The notes under the pieces are model-generated. The model did no database searches, had not been told where the DNA came from, and saw only the letters and a program-made list of their open reading frames with translations. Position numbers and translations under genes: made by a program. A stretch of 64,000 bases of DNA from Lingula anatina (lineage: Eukaryota; Brachiopoda; Lingulata; Lingulida; Lingulidae): positions 19,793 through 83,792 of the forward strand of contig NW_019775776.1 of NCBI RefSeq assembly GCF_001039355.2, in the 5' to 3' direction. Numbering within the stretch: position 1 is the first letter of the stretch; each line of letters opens with the position of its first letter. Positions 12,523 through 24,381 of the stretch are shown here, piece by piece.

Positions 12523-15500
12523 GACAAAATTGAAGAAAAACACACGCAAATATATATTTGTTTTTTCTTCATACTAATATATTTCAGATTAACAGAAATG
12601 CACATGCACCTGATCTATATATCTTTTATATCCAACATGGCATTTACCAACCCTGAACAGCTGGGAATTACACAAGGAATTACCAAAGTGTTAATATTTC
12701 CCAGTTTTATGCACATTTAATTAACACATTCCTACTTAATTTGGTAGTTTGCATGATTATTTCGAATGCTGGCTTACAGTATATCACTTATGCAGATTTT
12801 TACTAAATACAAATATTCAATGTTTATATGAATTTAAACTCAAGCTAAGATGGCTAGAACAATGTGCCGACACACCCATATACGTATCTATAAATAAGAC
12901 CAAGCTTGGATCTCAACTTGATCACTGAAGTCCAGTGTATCTAAGCAATGTTTTAGTCAATGGCATTCAGGTGCCATCTTCATTGTTAAGTACGGGTACA
13001 TTATTTTAACTCCCTTAAACTCTCTCCAGAGACCAATGTTAAACACAGGACATCAATAAAATATTCAGTGACCCAGTTGAAGCATGGGACTGGTCTCTGT
13101 GATATTGACAAATTCCAGGAACGTTGGGACCATACAGACTTGCACAAAATACTGTCTGTTTAAAGCAATTCGATGTCACATTTTTCATTGATTTCTTTTT
13201 CTTTTATCATTCCTTTTTTTCAATTACCATAGTTACTTTCTAAGAAGTAGACTTTCACTATAGAAATGATTATCATAGAAACAGGTCATGACTATCTTAT
13301 TCCACTCTTATCACCTCCAAGGGTCTGCTGCTAGATGACGTGGAAGTGGTTTCAGTCCTACTAAAATCAATCCTACTGTAATCTCACGTATGGTTTCACA
13401 ACATTGTTTGACATGGCTTGTAGACATGCATTACTGATTGTAAACTAAATGAAATACAAATTACTCTAATGTGGTTCTATAACAATGGGAAGAAAATGTG
13501 AACTGATTGTAAAGTATGTTTTTTCTCTTTATTTCATTCTTGAAAAACACTGTTGTTTGCTATTTTCATTGAAAGGAACAGATTAGTGGAGATATACATG
13601 TGTACCAAATATGACAAATGTATATGATTATGTCTAATAGCACTATCAATACTAGTACATGTTGTGTCGTCGCTTTATATTTATTGACACCAGTGGAAAT
13701 AAATATTGATGGTTGCTGATATAAAACAATGTTTTTGATCCATTTGTTATTTATTTCTGTATATCTCAAACACTGACACTGACAACTTCATGAACTTTTT
13801 CAAGATGCATGATCAGGCTGTTTGCACCATTATGAAGTGAAACATGCTAATAACATAAACAAATTTCACTATATATTTGTTGCATTGCTTTCACAAGGTT
13901 TCACTCACTTTTTCGGGTTTTTTTAATGGTATAAAAAGTTTATCCTTCAAATATACCTGGTAGGTCTACTTATGGAGTATAACCACCACCATCCCACCTT
14001 CTACATGTGTTTCAGACATGTTTAGGACCAGTATAAAACTACAGAGAACTACGTATAATAAGACCTTTGATAAAAAGACAAAGACTAATATAAATAATTT
14101 AAATGATGATAAAATATTAAGGCATAATTTAATAGACTCTGAAAACTGTATTTTACAATGACATTAAAATGAAAAAATCAGTTGGAGAACTGTAAAGATA
14201 AAAATATTTTAAGACTTTTTTTAATGTCAGGCCTTGTTTCTATTCCAGTATATTGAGGTGCCATGGCCAATTTCAAAGTAAGGGGGCTGATTTGGGGAGT
14301 GCCCTGTGATGTTTTTTTTTTTTTTCTTTTCTTTTTTTTCTTTCATTGTGCATCATGGGCAATTTTTCTGTTCATGCAATAAATGACACTGGCTATCATT
14401 ATAATTTAATTGAGAATTGTGAAAAAATATAGTGAATTGTGAAAAAATATAAAAAAAAACATCAGGTTCTTTCAGACATTCCTTTCACTTTTAGAAAGTG
14501 TAAGTTCAGAAAATAACAAACAAAAAGAACTGTCAGTTGAGGAAAACATGATGCTTGACGCCTATCATTAAACTGGGACTCAAAAGGCAACGCAATCAAT
14601 GGCAACCCTCCATTTCACACGAAGCCCTGAATCCATGGGAAACTGATCCCCACCTTATCAATTTTGACATTCAGGTATGCAGTGAGGCATGTACATGTAT
14701 ACGGTGTGAATTACCAGCAGTCTCAACTTCGTTTATTAATACAATTACATCAGCACAATGTACATGCCTGACTGAATTTACAACGGTGGCATCTGGTGCC
14801 AAGCTGGCTGGTGTATCTAGTGCAATTGCTTTGAAGCATTGTTTATACCCACATAAAAATCTTGTTTTACTCCAATGGTTAATAACAGTGTGCGGGTGTT
14901 AAAGATGCTGCATAAAATCAAATAAAGTATGACGTAGCTTACCCTGTAGTTTCCACCACGATCTTACAGGTTGCTACTGGTTGAAACAGAATAAAAACTT
15001 GAATTGTGTTAGATGCGAATCCAGAAAGAAGTTGCGGCAGGCACCACTTAAGCAAGGGTGGGTTCCGGCATAATGGTAAATAGCGGAGGGGTGAGCAAAA
15101 GCAATTTTAATTTAGACATAACACAGGGCCTTGCTTCCTTTCTTAGCCTTTTAAGAGGGTCGCATGGGTATTTCGATAACCGCGGATGCTACTTTTAAGT
15201 GTTAAATACTGTGATTTGTGAATTGATGATTTTATTCCCCGTGACCCGTGATCACTACAGTATCCCCACTCCATGGTGCCCTCTTATAAACAGAACAACG
15301 GGAAGTAATATACGTCCCAAATAATATCACTCAGTCTCAGTATATAGGTCCGTTTAACTTTTTTTATTTTATGAAAAGTAAGCAAGCGGAAGAATTGTTT
15401 GTCCAACAGGAACTTAACTAACATAAATCTGTTAACTTACAAAATAAAATAATAATTTCTAACTTTATCTGTTTTCACACAAACAACATAAGTTGCTTAA

Positions 15501-16088
15501 TTTTAAACCTTTATCACTGTCGCTCGCAGAATCATCTCACATTTTCCAATCGATCTATTTCATTTTTACCAAAGCAGAAAATCTGCAACTTGTCAGGAAG
15601 CAAGTATGGTGTCTAACGTCCCAGAAAATGTCTTGGATGTTTATTTCAAATAACTCAATGAATAGCTTGCGGCTAGTTTCATGGTGTCACTGGATTTTTA
15701 AGAATTGAAAAATCTTCGTTACTTGCTTGGTGCACGTCATTATATTTAGTTGCCAGACGTTTTTAGTAATATTTTAGCCATTGATAAAATAATCAATTTA
15801 ATTTTATCCATTAGTAACAAGAGAATATGGTAACAGGACACAGTCAATTGTTTTAGACAAAACACGAAAAAACTGCATTCACAGAAAGTAGTTTGCAAAA
15901 CCTTCGTTATGAAGCAACGTACAAAATATTCTTGAAGTTGAGGACAAAATGTGTCAGTGAAATACATGTGCATCTCGTTATACCCCTTAAGCACGGTCTA
16001 GTTTTTTGTTTGTTTTTTTTAAATAGTTTTAATAACGTTAGAATATTGTCCAAAAGCGTTGTTATTTTTTTTTAAAGCTTTTTTAAAA
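12379..16088. other. Intergenic, no gene seen
   Basis: Contains an A20 then (TA)n tract at 12468-12518 and T-rich stretches near 14312-14340. A 115-codon plus-strand open frame at 14555-14902 has no recognised domain and no supporting context. Confidence 0.55.
12468..12518. repeat. Poly(A) followed by (TA)n microsatellite
   Basis: About 22 A followed by about 14 AT units. Confidence 0.95.
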
Positions 16089-16154
16089 AAAGGCTTATCC
16101 TCTTTTGTTAACGAAAGTTTAAAAACTTTCGTTAACAAAAGAGGATAAGCCTTT
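16089..16154. repeat. Perfect 66-bp palindrome (32-bp arms, 2-bp spacer)
   Basis: The left arm 16089-16120 (starting AAAGGCTTATCCTC, ending CGAAAGTTT) is the exact reverse complement of 16123-16154, with only AA between them. No protein coding. It may be a snap-back transposon relic or a foldback hairpin. Confidence 0.95.
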
Positions 16155-16598
16155 GTTACTTCGTCCCCATACCAGATTTATAAAAAGATCCTAGATTTAT
16201 CACTTTCTGTCATCCGAGATTTAGAAAAAGTAGAATCTGGATGTATACTTAAAGTTTTATTGGTTATCAGACCCGCTCAAAAATAAATAATAATAATAAT
16301 AATAGAATAGAATAAGAATAAAAATAAAACAGATGAGAATTCTGTTAATGTGGTCCATGCAGAATGTCATGAAAAACTCAGGTGACGTATAAAGCTCTAT
16401 TTAAAGCTAATGTAAGTATCTGCAATAACAAAACCTTGTACGGCAGTGCGTTTTTTATTTGTAGTTTGATGTCAATTCTCTGAAAGTAGGATACAGACAC
16501 TCACTCTGAACTGATAACAAGACGCAGTATTATTATTATTAAGTGAACACGAAACCCAATGCATATTAGCCACATCAATCCACTATTCCTGTATTGCA

Positions 16599-17894
16599 AT
16601 CCACACGGTGGCAAAGCACCAAAGAAGATCACCGGGTGCCCTGTAAGTGCACGCTTATTGACACGTATACTGTATATAAGGATAATTATGTTGTATAGAG
16701 ACAAGAGAAGAATCTTTGCGAACACTTTATTCTATTTTTATTACTTTCTTTAATATTTATTTTAGAGGTTTTTAAAGTGATTGAATCTAACTCCATTTTA
16801 ATACTATTTACATGTATTCAATATATTCAGTATATTGCAAAGAGAGTGCAGTAGACCCTTATTATTATTATTATTATTATCATTATTATTTGCTTCATTT
16901 CTGAACACGTACAAGTAGCTGATCCTTTTCACGTACCAGTATGTACGTCATTTCTGTACAAATTGGCCGGGCTCCAGAAGACTAAATGAAATCTAGGAAT
17001 TTATATGAGCAGATATGTTAGAATCTACAGCTATAGGATAATTTCTCATGTCTTTTCACGAGTTGTAATTTGCCGTTCCATACAAAATGAACGCCATTTC
17101 AAGTGACTGTCTTATGTTTCTACTGGACATCTGGGCGCTTTTTGTCGACCAGCCGATTCGATATGATATGACGTCACCCACAAAGGATCGATAAGTGAAC
17201 ATGTAAACAAATGAATACAGTAAGGGCCTACCTTATGGGGGGAAAAAGCAGAAACCAAGCCTATATGCACATAGACCTGTACCCTTTATAACTGAATGTA
17301 CAGCAATACGAGGAGCATACATGTACGTGTAGTTCTTTTTCAGTGTTCATAACAAAAAAGCAAAATAATCATACATCGTATACGTGTATTTTTATCTCCA
17401 TAAAACAATAAAAGTGAAGGGGGTAGTCCTTGGGGGGGTATGCTAAAAGCATCCCAGTTTTATATCCTACCTTCATCTTCTTCTAGTCGACAATAACTTC
17501 CCGCCATATTACACGTGCTAAACCGTTCTTTGGGGATAGTAAATGAAGCCGTGTCCGCCACAGAGAATCTGTTCGTTTTATTTTGTGCTTTATGAAACAG
17601 ATATGTAGAGTTCTTGTGGCGCTGAAGACGATGATGAGTTTGGTCCTGCTTTCTTTGGGTGTCAATTCTACCGTGCCCTGGTACTATGTTAACTGTAGTT
17701 GCTGAGACCGACAAAGTCAATGGTCCATCGGCAATAAATTGGTCACTGTCTGAGATGTGTCGACTAGAATTTCTACGTTTTTCATTTACAGTATTTGTTT
17801 CCTGGCGATCTGACTGGCTTGCAACTGGGTATACTAGTCTGTCTGGCACAAGGCTACTACGTGATACTTTGCAAGCACTCGGGCAGGAACCCAT
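16599..17894 (-). CDS. Unrecognised gene, exon 1 (MGSCPSACKV...) and start of exon 2, left copy
   Basis: On the minus strand an ATG at 17894 opens 141 codons plus one base, ending at a donor GAAG|GTAGGA (exon 17471-17894). An acceptor ...CACTTACAG|GG at 16640 continues the frame in the correct phase with HPVIFFGALPPCG. The peptide starts MGSC, a possible N-myristoylation (Gly2) and palmitoylation (Cys4) signal. It is otherwise Ser/Thr/Arg-rich with no domain I recognise. In this copy, sequence after base 16599 no longer matches the other copy, so exon 2 is cut by the duplication edge and runs to an artefactual stop at 16501. The gene lies about 2.9 kb downstream of the WDR86-like 3' end on the same strand. 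The acceptor's pyrimidine tract is weak, so exon 2 is less certain than exon 1. Confidence 0.4.
16859..16891. repeat. (ATT)n microsatellite, short allele
   Basis: The same tract in the right copy (about 24338-24380) is longer and uninterrupted, a repeat-length difference between the two copies. Confidence 0.9.
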
Positions 17895-17958
17895 ATCTGA
17901 TCTCGCAACCTATTTTTTCTTTAGTCTTTCTTTTTCTTTCCTTCCTTCTTACTTAGGT

Positions 17959-17983
17959 TCTTTCTTTCTTTCTTTCTTTTCCC
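17959..17983. repeat. (TTTC)n microsatellite, short allele
   Basis: The tract is longer in the other copy (25459-25494). It lies just upstream of the start codon of the MGSC gene, in its presumed 5' UTR or promoter (GAAA repeats on the transcript strand). Confidence 0.9.
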
Positions 17984-20283
17984 TTTTCCAAAATGTTTAT
18001 GAGAGAGGTGGAGTAATGTTCGTACTGACACACTGGCTATACAAGAACTGAATCAGGTCCAGTTGTATGACCAGTCGCTCAAGACTTCCTCCTTTCATTG
18101 AGGCAAATATTTCAGGTCTTCAGATATCAGAAGTAAAAATAAAAATTGTCATTCACAGCTGCTGGTGGCTTGCCTCATTTGATCTTTTCCGCCGATGATA
18201 TTTGCACTTGTACAGAACCATTTCATTAACTTGGACTGGTCCTGCTGGCAAGGCTGTTGACTAACTCGACGGTCATTTATTTCCAGACGTTTACCGAGTA
18301 ACCGTCCTAAGAAACCAAAGGATTTTTCAAGCATTTACTCATTTACCCGTTTATGAAATGACTGTGGCAGTTTTCACATATTAGTTTTGATTGACAGTTA
18401 TTGTGCTGTTGGCTGCACATATAGAGGCAAAGATTACTCTTTTCCATTTGAAGATCTCATTTTAATTTCCTTCCATCCTCGAAGGAAATGCGTCAAATAT
18501 ACTCTGGGCTGCTTCTGTAACAACCCACTGTCCTTGAATACATTTTCCTCTGGTGATTGTATTCCTGTGCTCTTAATGATGTTGCAGATGATCTCTTCAT
18601 TAGGTGCGCTCGTTCTTATCGTTATTAAATGTGATGACACAAAGATTTTAATATATAAGTATTTACACCACAGCAATCTACATAAATGGCGCGTGGTCTA
18701 TTAAATACATCCATTTCTTCGTGTATTATAAACATTCAAACCTGCCTCAGCTAAATGGTTCGGTTCATCATTTTAGACAAAACAGCATATATTTTATAAT
18801 ACCGCTTTAGAAATCTAATTACAAACCATGCACTGTATATTGCACATGTTTATTTATCTTTTGGAGCGCATAATATTTGGCTACATAATCTTTATTTTTT
18901 ATTTTTATGTGTGTGTCGTATCTCAACAAAAGTGACTGCATATTTCATAAACAAAAGGCATTTAAGTGTATTTTATGCACAGTATAGTATATGGAAGAAG
19001 AATATGAAAATGCATGCAATTTCCCAATCATCATGGAAGCCATAAGAGGCTGCACCTATACACGAAGTAAATCGGCTAAAACGATCGCACTGTTACATAA
19101 TTATATCTAATTATGCACTTTATCAAGTTATAAAGGTTGATTGTTTATCCAAAAGGGGATCACAAGCATTTTGGTTCTAGACAGAGAATGGCCCAGAAAT
19201 TTTTTTTGTTACAAGGATTCGACATGGCAGCGAGACTGCGCATTCCTTGTTGAAATATCACGAACAACTAACACAATTACGATTCGCTTCCCAACCCAAT
19301 CTCAGGTCAATAATGCAGAATAAAAAATTTATACATAATCGGGGGAGAATTGAAACGCTCTATCTCCTTTTTTACGTGTTGAGATATTGGCAGTTTAATG
19401 CCCAGGATGGGAGAGAGAACACACTTGATATACTCATAAACAGTGCTACCAATCCTGCTGTCAAAAATAAACTACTTAGAGAGATAAGACAAATTTTCAG
19501 CTTTCCAACGATAATAAATCCATAAGAGACTGAACTTAGAATTCTTACTCATCGATGTGTTAGAGTAGGGTTGAGATAACAGCCTTTTTGTAGTGCCCAT
19601 ATACCCAGTTGTCTAATTATTTCTTATTATGATATTATATTATTTCAGATTATTTTATTCTTTTTTTTTTTCGTTTTCATTATTGTTTTGATTATTACAT
19701 TAGCGTTTTGATGAATTCAGTGTGTATAAATGTTCATATGGGAAACCTGGCCTTTTAAAGCACAGGTTCAAGGAATGCTTGAGACGCAGTTCACACAAAA
19801 AAAATAATAAAACCCACGATGTTCTTCGAACCTAGTGGTATGGCGGGTTACTGCAGAGGCCAGCCATGTTTTGTTATAAGAAATCTTTAGGAAAATTCAT
19901 ATTGAAATAATAAAAAGAAATAATAAGTGCTAAAGGAAACATAATGCACAGAAAAATAATATTTTGCCGGCTTACCGTCCCCATTTTATTCGAAACAGCT
20001 TACCCAAAACACACACTTTGAACTGTTGATTCGTATTCTCTTTTAATAAAACTTAAAATCACGCTGTAGTAATTAGCAAAAAATGCATTCTTTACATGTT
20101 CTTCTCTTAAGCATATGCGATATGCACATGTAAATATAACTATTAAGGGGGCATACATTTTTTTCATTATTTTCACAAATATTCAAAACGTTATCCAAAC
20201 CCCTTCCTAGCGTACCAAAAAGAAATGACCTTTACAGAAATTTGTATCATCATTTGTATTTTTTTCAGAAGCGCAGAGCTCCC

Positions 20284-20336
20284 AACACAACACACACACA
20301 CACACACACACACACCAACACACACACACACACACA
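20284..20336. repeat. (CA)n microsatellite, short allele
   Basis: Interrupted CA tract. The matching tract at 27791-27872 in the right copy is longer by one extra block. Cys-Val open frames over it are artefacts. Confidence 0.93.
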
Positions 20337-20417
20337 TTCGGTTTGTAGACTTTTGAAAATGATGATAAAATTGGATGGCCCTAAACAATAATAGTAAACT
20401 TTGGTTTACGAATACAA

Positions 20418-20427
20418 TTTATTTATT
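20418..20427 (-). terminator. Candidate polyadenylation signal of the WDR86-like gene (left copy)
   Basis: Two overlapping AATAAA hexamers on the minus strand about 390 bases downstream of the stop codon at 20816. Such hexamers are common in AT-rich DNA, so support is weak. Confidence 0.3.
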
Positions 20428-20815
20428 AATCTAATATTGTAACACAAACACGAAACAGCGACGTCAAGATTTCCATTCACACTCCTCGGGCGGTATCACA
20501 TTAATAATTGCATATGCTTATGTACAAAATCTGATCCACGTGACAGTATACAAGTAAAACACTTACAGTATTGACGATTTTTGTCATAATTCTGCCATAT
20601 AGCAAAAGAAATGCTCATATTCAGAGGCAGTGTTCATATTGTCAAGTTCACACTAACAACAATGATATGATTGAGTGTAAATATTTTTCCGATATATTAT
20701 GGAATATAAAACTTATTAGAAGCGTTTTAAATAAATGTGTTTCTTTTACAAGGAAATTCTAGCTCTGTCAGATAAATAAATTTGAATTTTCGTGCTCTAG
20801 AAGGAAATTGTTTGT

Positions 20816-21112
20816 TTAAACAAGTTCAATCATTTGTTTTTCCTTTTCCGCTTTATTTGGAGACATGATGGCGTGTCCGTTAGAAACACCGTTTTGTTGG
20901 TTCGTTTCGTCTTCTATGATAATTTGTGCTTGACTCTTGTCGACGTCATTTTGGTTATTGTCAACCTCCAAACGATCGACCGTTTTTTCTGACTTATTTT
21001 TCTCCTTGTCGTCATCGTCCCGTCCAAATGTGATGTCATCTTTCATCCCGGTGATGTCCCAAACGCGTATTGTGCAGTCATGTGACCCGGTGAAAAGCTT
21101 TCCGTCAGCGAC
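20816..21112 (-). CDS. WDR86-like terminal coding exon, left duplicate
   Basis: Acceptor CACTAG|GTCGCTGAC at 21112, phase 0. It encodes the last WD40 blade (VADGKLFTGSHDCTIRVWD) and a 79-residue polar, acidic tail rich in Asp, Lys, Asn and Gln, ending QMIELV. The protein sequence is identical to the exon at 28353-28649. In the assembled order this is a second terminal exon 7.5 kb downstream of the first. It is most simply the other haplotype of the same exon. Confidence 0.75.
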   Translation of the reverse strand, partial: VADGKLFTGSHDCTIRVWDITGMKDDITFGRDDDDKEKNKSEKTVDRLEVDNNQNDVDKSQAQIIIEDETNQQNGVSNGHAIMSPNKAEKEKQMIELV

Positions 21113-23035
21113 CTAGTGGAATATTAAGGTGTCAGTGACTAGTCTAAACTGTGCTTTAGATTGGGTATACGATTACTTTTAACTTATTTGACGTAAAACT
21201 ATATAATCATTTAGCATATAACAAACGTATTGTCTTCAAACTATTTGCAGCTAATGCACTTCACTGGCAAAGGTATATTAAGAAAGTCTAATTCAACAGA
21301 GTTGTTGAGCCTCGGTAATCACAACAAAATAATGTCATTATTACATACTAGTTACGATGTGCTGCGTAAAATACTCGTAACCAAAGAAACATGATAATAG
21401 AGGGTTATTACGCAATCATATTTAATACATATTGGTAATCAAATAATGTCGAGGACTTCATCGGAGGAGATATCCCTCTCTGCCACCATTTTTGATCGTT
21501 TTTTATTTGTCATACCGTGAAAATTTCCACATGGGGGCTTGTTGTGTTAATGTCATTTGTAAGAGAAGATACCATATACTGATAAACATGGCATCTTATA
21601 TTTTATAAGATGAGGCCGGAGGTTTGTCAGAATAAAAAATTCTTTTAAATATGATTTGAATGCGTGCATGTGTGCGAGCGAGCGAGCGAGTGCGTGAGTG
21701 AAATGCGTCTTTTTATTACACGTCGTTGCGGGATGCCTACGTTTAGGCACACGCAAAAACAAAGAAATATAGATTAATGTAGCTCAAAAACTAAATCTCC
21801 TCAAATGAAGCCTACGTTAGTCTGTGAAAGCACACACACATCACTACAAGTCAGAAAGAGCGAAGAGGCAAATGCTTGAAACCAAAGTAAATACTGAAGA
21901 ATAAAATACAAAGTTTTGTGTTAGTGCAGAAACACAGTAATCATACTCTCTGGCAACGGTAAACATTGGCACTTTTGAATGGAGAAAAAAGGATGTGGGA
22001 CTAGCTTTAATATGTTTCCTAATTCGTATCCCATCTCTAATCCCTTATTCTCAGGGTTCTTCTCATATTTCCTGTAAAATATTCAATTTAAACCCGTAGC
22101 CTTCGATTTACTTAGAATGCATTAACATCTCAATTCTCTCAAAACGCTGCAGTAAATAAATAATGCAGTCTTAAATGTAAAATATAAAAAATCATTTGAC
22201 TGACTTTAATTTAAATATATCAGTATATTTCTAAAAATAAAATATTTATTTAATTTTACAACGTTATTGTCTTCGAAATTGATTGACCGTCAGCAAACAT
22301 AACTGTTTTCACATTAAGTGAGGTGGATATCCTGCTCACAACGTGAAAACATGTTTATGTACACACGGTAAGCATCTGGAGGGTAAAATAATACGCAGCC
22401 GGGGCTTTAACCAGACAATCAACTATTTGCTGTCGTCATAGCCTTTTACAACTTAACTCGAAACCACCATAATATAGTTTCTTTGTATGGTTCGGTAACA
22501 AAGGGACGAGATCGTTACAGAAAACAAAATTAGTGAGTGCACTTTCCATATGGTCATGCAAGGTGTGTTATGAACCCATGCACTTCTGAATTAGTAACGC
22601 CATGTCGATTACGCAGCTCGACATTTGGCGGTTACTGCTCGAATTATGCGCGGTTAACGTGCAAGTGCAATGCAACATCACTGGTGCTGTGGAAAACGGA
22701 TCCAAAAGGGAACAATGACAAAACAGATTAAGGATGAAGACGGGAGGGTGCTAAGAACGTGGCTATCTTCTTAACCGACCAGGATGTACCCACATGTTGC
22801 ATATCGATTAAAAAGCTTATTTCAACAACTATTCATGTCATTATTTCGTTACATAATGGTTATTTTAGGAGATATAATGCGTAAGAGGTTTTCTAAGCCT
22901 GATCTTTATACCCTAAAAACTATAATTCCACTACTAATAGGCCGCATTCACATCGAGAAGAGCCGAGGCTCTACAAAGCCGAGACCTAAATATGGCGGAC
23001 GTACATGAAAGAAAAACCGGCTAATCTTTCAATAG

Positions 23036-23145
23036 TCTCTCCGCCTCTCACACGCCTCCCCATGCGTCGTCCCAATGGAGCCGAGATTTAATGACTGTAC
23101 ACCCTCAGGGACGACGCATTGGGAGGCGTGTGAGAGGCGGAGAGA
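23036..23145. repeat. Inverted repeat, 38-bp arms with one mismatch
   Basis: The arm at 23036-23073 (TCTCTCCGCCTCTCACACGC...) pairs with 23108-23145 across a 34-base loop, with one mismatch. Just upstream GGCCGCATTCACATCGAGAA resembles the GGCTGCGTTCACA termini seen at 8214, so this may be the inner part of a decayed element. Repeated in the right copy near 30866-30975. Confidence 0.8.
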
Positions 23146-23180
23146 GCGGGGATTTTCGCTAAGGCGCAGACAATGTGATT

Positions 23181-23389
23181 AGCTTAATTGTCTGGCACGC
23201 CCCCTTCGCAAAGCAACATGACCAACATCGGGAACCACAAAGTTTTCCCGACTTTACTTGTACTCATACTTTAAGTTACGATGGGGTGTGCCAGACATTT
23301 AAGCCACAAAAACTGAATGCAATTTTGTAAGAGTCCCCTGGGAGTAAGATCGATCTAGCTGTTATGATAGGGTTATGGGAATGATCCCT
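23181..23389. mobile_element. Truncated family A inverted-repeat element
   Basis: Blocks GTGTGCCAGACATTTAAGCC, AGTCCCCTGGGAGTAAGATC and TTATGGGAATGATCCCT match the right arm of the element at 7973-8207. The opposite strand shows the start of the other arm (TCTGGCACGCCCC). The outer part of that arm is missing. It lies about 450 bases from a WDR86-like exon and is repeated at 31011-31219. Confidence 0.65.
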
Positions 23390-23842
23390 TAGATCTAACA
23401 AATAAGTAGAATCTTTCATGGTTTGGAGGTTCTAATTAGTTTTGACACTGGTCTGAAGCTTTCTCTGACAAAAACACATATTAAGCTTTATATCTCCTTA
23501 CGTAACTGTTATGCAATAAATTAAAAATTAATGATATGAAATGAAAAGCTGTTGAAATAAACTTTCTATATGCAACATGTTGGTATACCTTAGAAGATAG
23601 CCACGATTCTGCCCCCCCCCCTCCCCCGTCTACATCCTTAATATTTTCATTCCAATATGAAATGAGGAATGTCATGTCATCAGAGTGCCTTGGACAATTT
23701 GTACTTCGAGCATTTAATCGAGATTTTAGTGTAAACTTAGGTTTTTCTCTATAGTTTTTGAAATAGAAGATATAATTTTGGTTTATGACCTTGAGTTCCC
23801 CTTCGGATTGTGTGAAGGCGCATGCTTTATCAACAACTCTAC

Positions 23843-23946
23843 CTGTAGGCAGTTAACTGCGAACGTATGACCACGAAATACTCTCTTCATCGTCCCTGAT
23901 TTGGCATCAAAACATCTGCTTAACGTATCTCCACATCCGGTGAATA
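23843..23946 (-). CDS. WDR86-like alternative exon 'b', left duplicate
   Basis: A 104-nt exon with acceptor ATATCAG|TATTCACC and donor CTACAG|GTAGAG, phase 1 in and 0 out. It encodes FTGCGDTLSRCFDAKSG followed by TMKRVFRGHTFAVNCLQ. It is the same as the exon at 31661-31764 and probably its second haplotype. Confidence 0.75.
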
Positions 23947-23994
23947 CTGATATAGCCAAGAATAAAAATAGTTGAAATGTAGAGAAAAAAGTAT

Positions 23995-23995
23995 N
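23995..23995. other. Assembly gap/ambiguous base at a duplication junction
   Basis: It ends the left copy of the 7.5-kb duplication. Bases 23996-24074 to its right have no counterpart in the left copy; they read as continuation of exon 2 of the MGSC gene on the minus strand. Confidence 0.95.
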
Positions 23996-24334
23996 TGAAA
24001 ACGGGTAGTGTGGTCTGATATACCGGTGAATTCAGGATCATTCGGTGCCGAGTCTGGTAGTTGGGTAGGCCTGAATCCACACGGTGGCAAAGCACCAAAG
24101 AAGATCACCGGGTGCCCTGTAAGTGCACGCTTATTGACACATATACTGTATATAAGGATAATTATGTTGTATAGAGACAAGAGAAGAATCTTTGCGAACA
24201 CTTTATTCTATTTTTATTACTTTCTTTAATATTTATTTTAGAGGTTTTTAAAGTGATTGAATCTAACTCCATTTTAATACTATTTACATGTATTCAATAT
24301 ATTCAGTATATTGCAAAGAGAGTGCAGTAGACCC

Positions 24335-24381
<47 letters not shown>

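Larger units (their letters stand above)
16599..23994. repeat. Left copy of a tandem duplication of about 7.5 kb
   Basis: Matches 24075-31800 at high identity, with scattered substitutions of the order of 1-2% and several indels. The copy offset grows from 7476 at the left edge to 7818 near the right edge. It carries one copy of the unknown gene's first exon, the terminal WDR86-like exon (20816-21112) and one alternative WDR86-like exon (23843-23946). The right edge abuts the N at 23995. Both edges fall in non-repetitive DNA without an obvious flanking transposon. Confidence 0.93.

Noticed and set aside
14555-14902. 115-codon plus-strand frame with several Cys
   Set aside because: No recognised pattern, no signal peptide, no splice context; chance frame is likely.
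18387-18704. Plus-strand frame starting MIDSYCAVGCTYRG, reminiscent of a THAP zinc finger
   Set aside because: The spacing of the later Cys/His and the aromatic residues does not fit THAP. It overlaps an equally open minus-strand frame, and its second copy (25899) is only the duplication.
19247-19525. 92-codon plus-strand frame ending FPTIINP, repeated at 26745-27032
   Set aside because: The N-terminal part differs by frameshift between copies and I recognise no family; possible transposon debris, not called as a gene.
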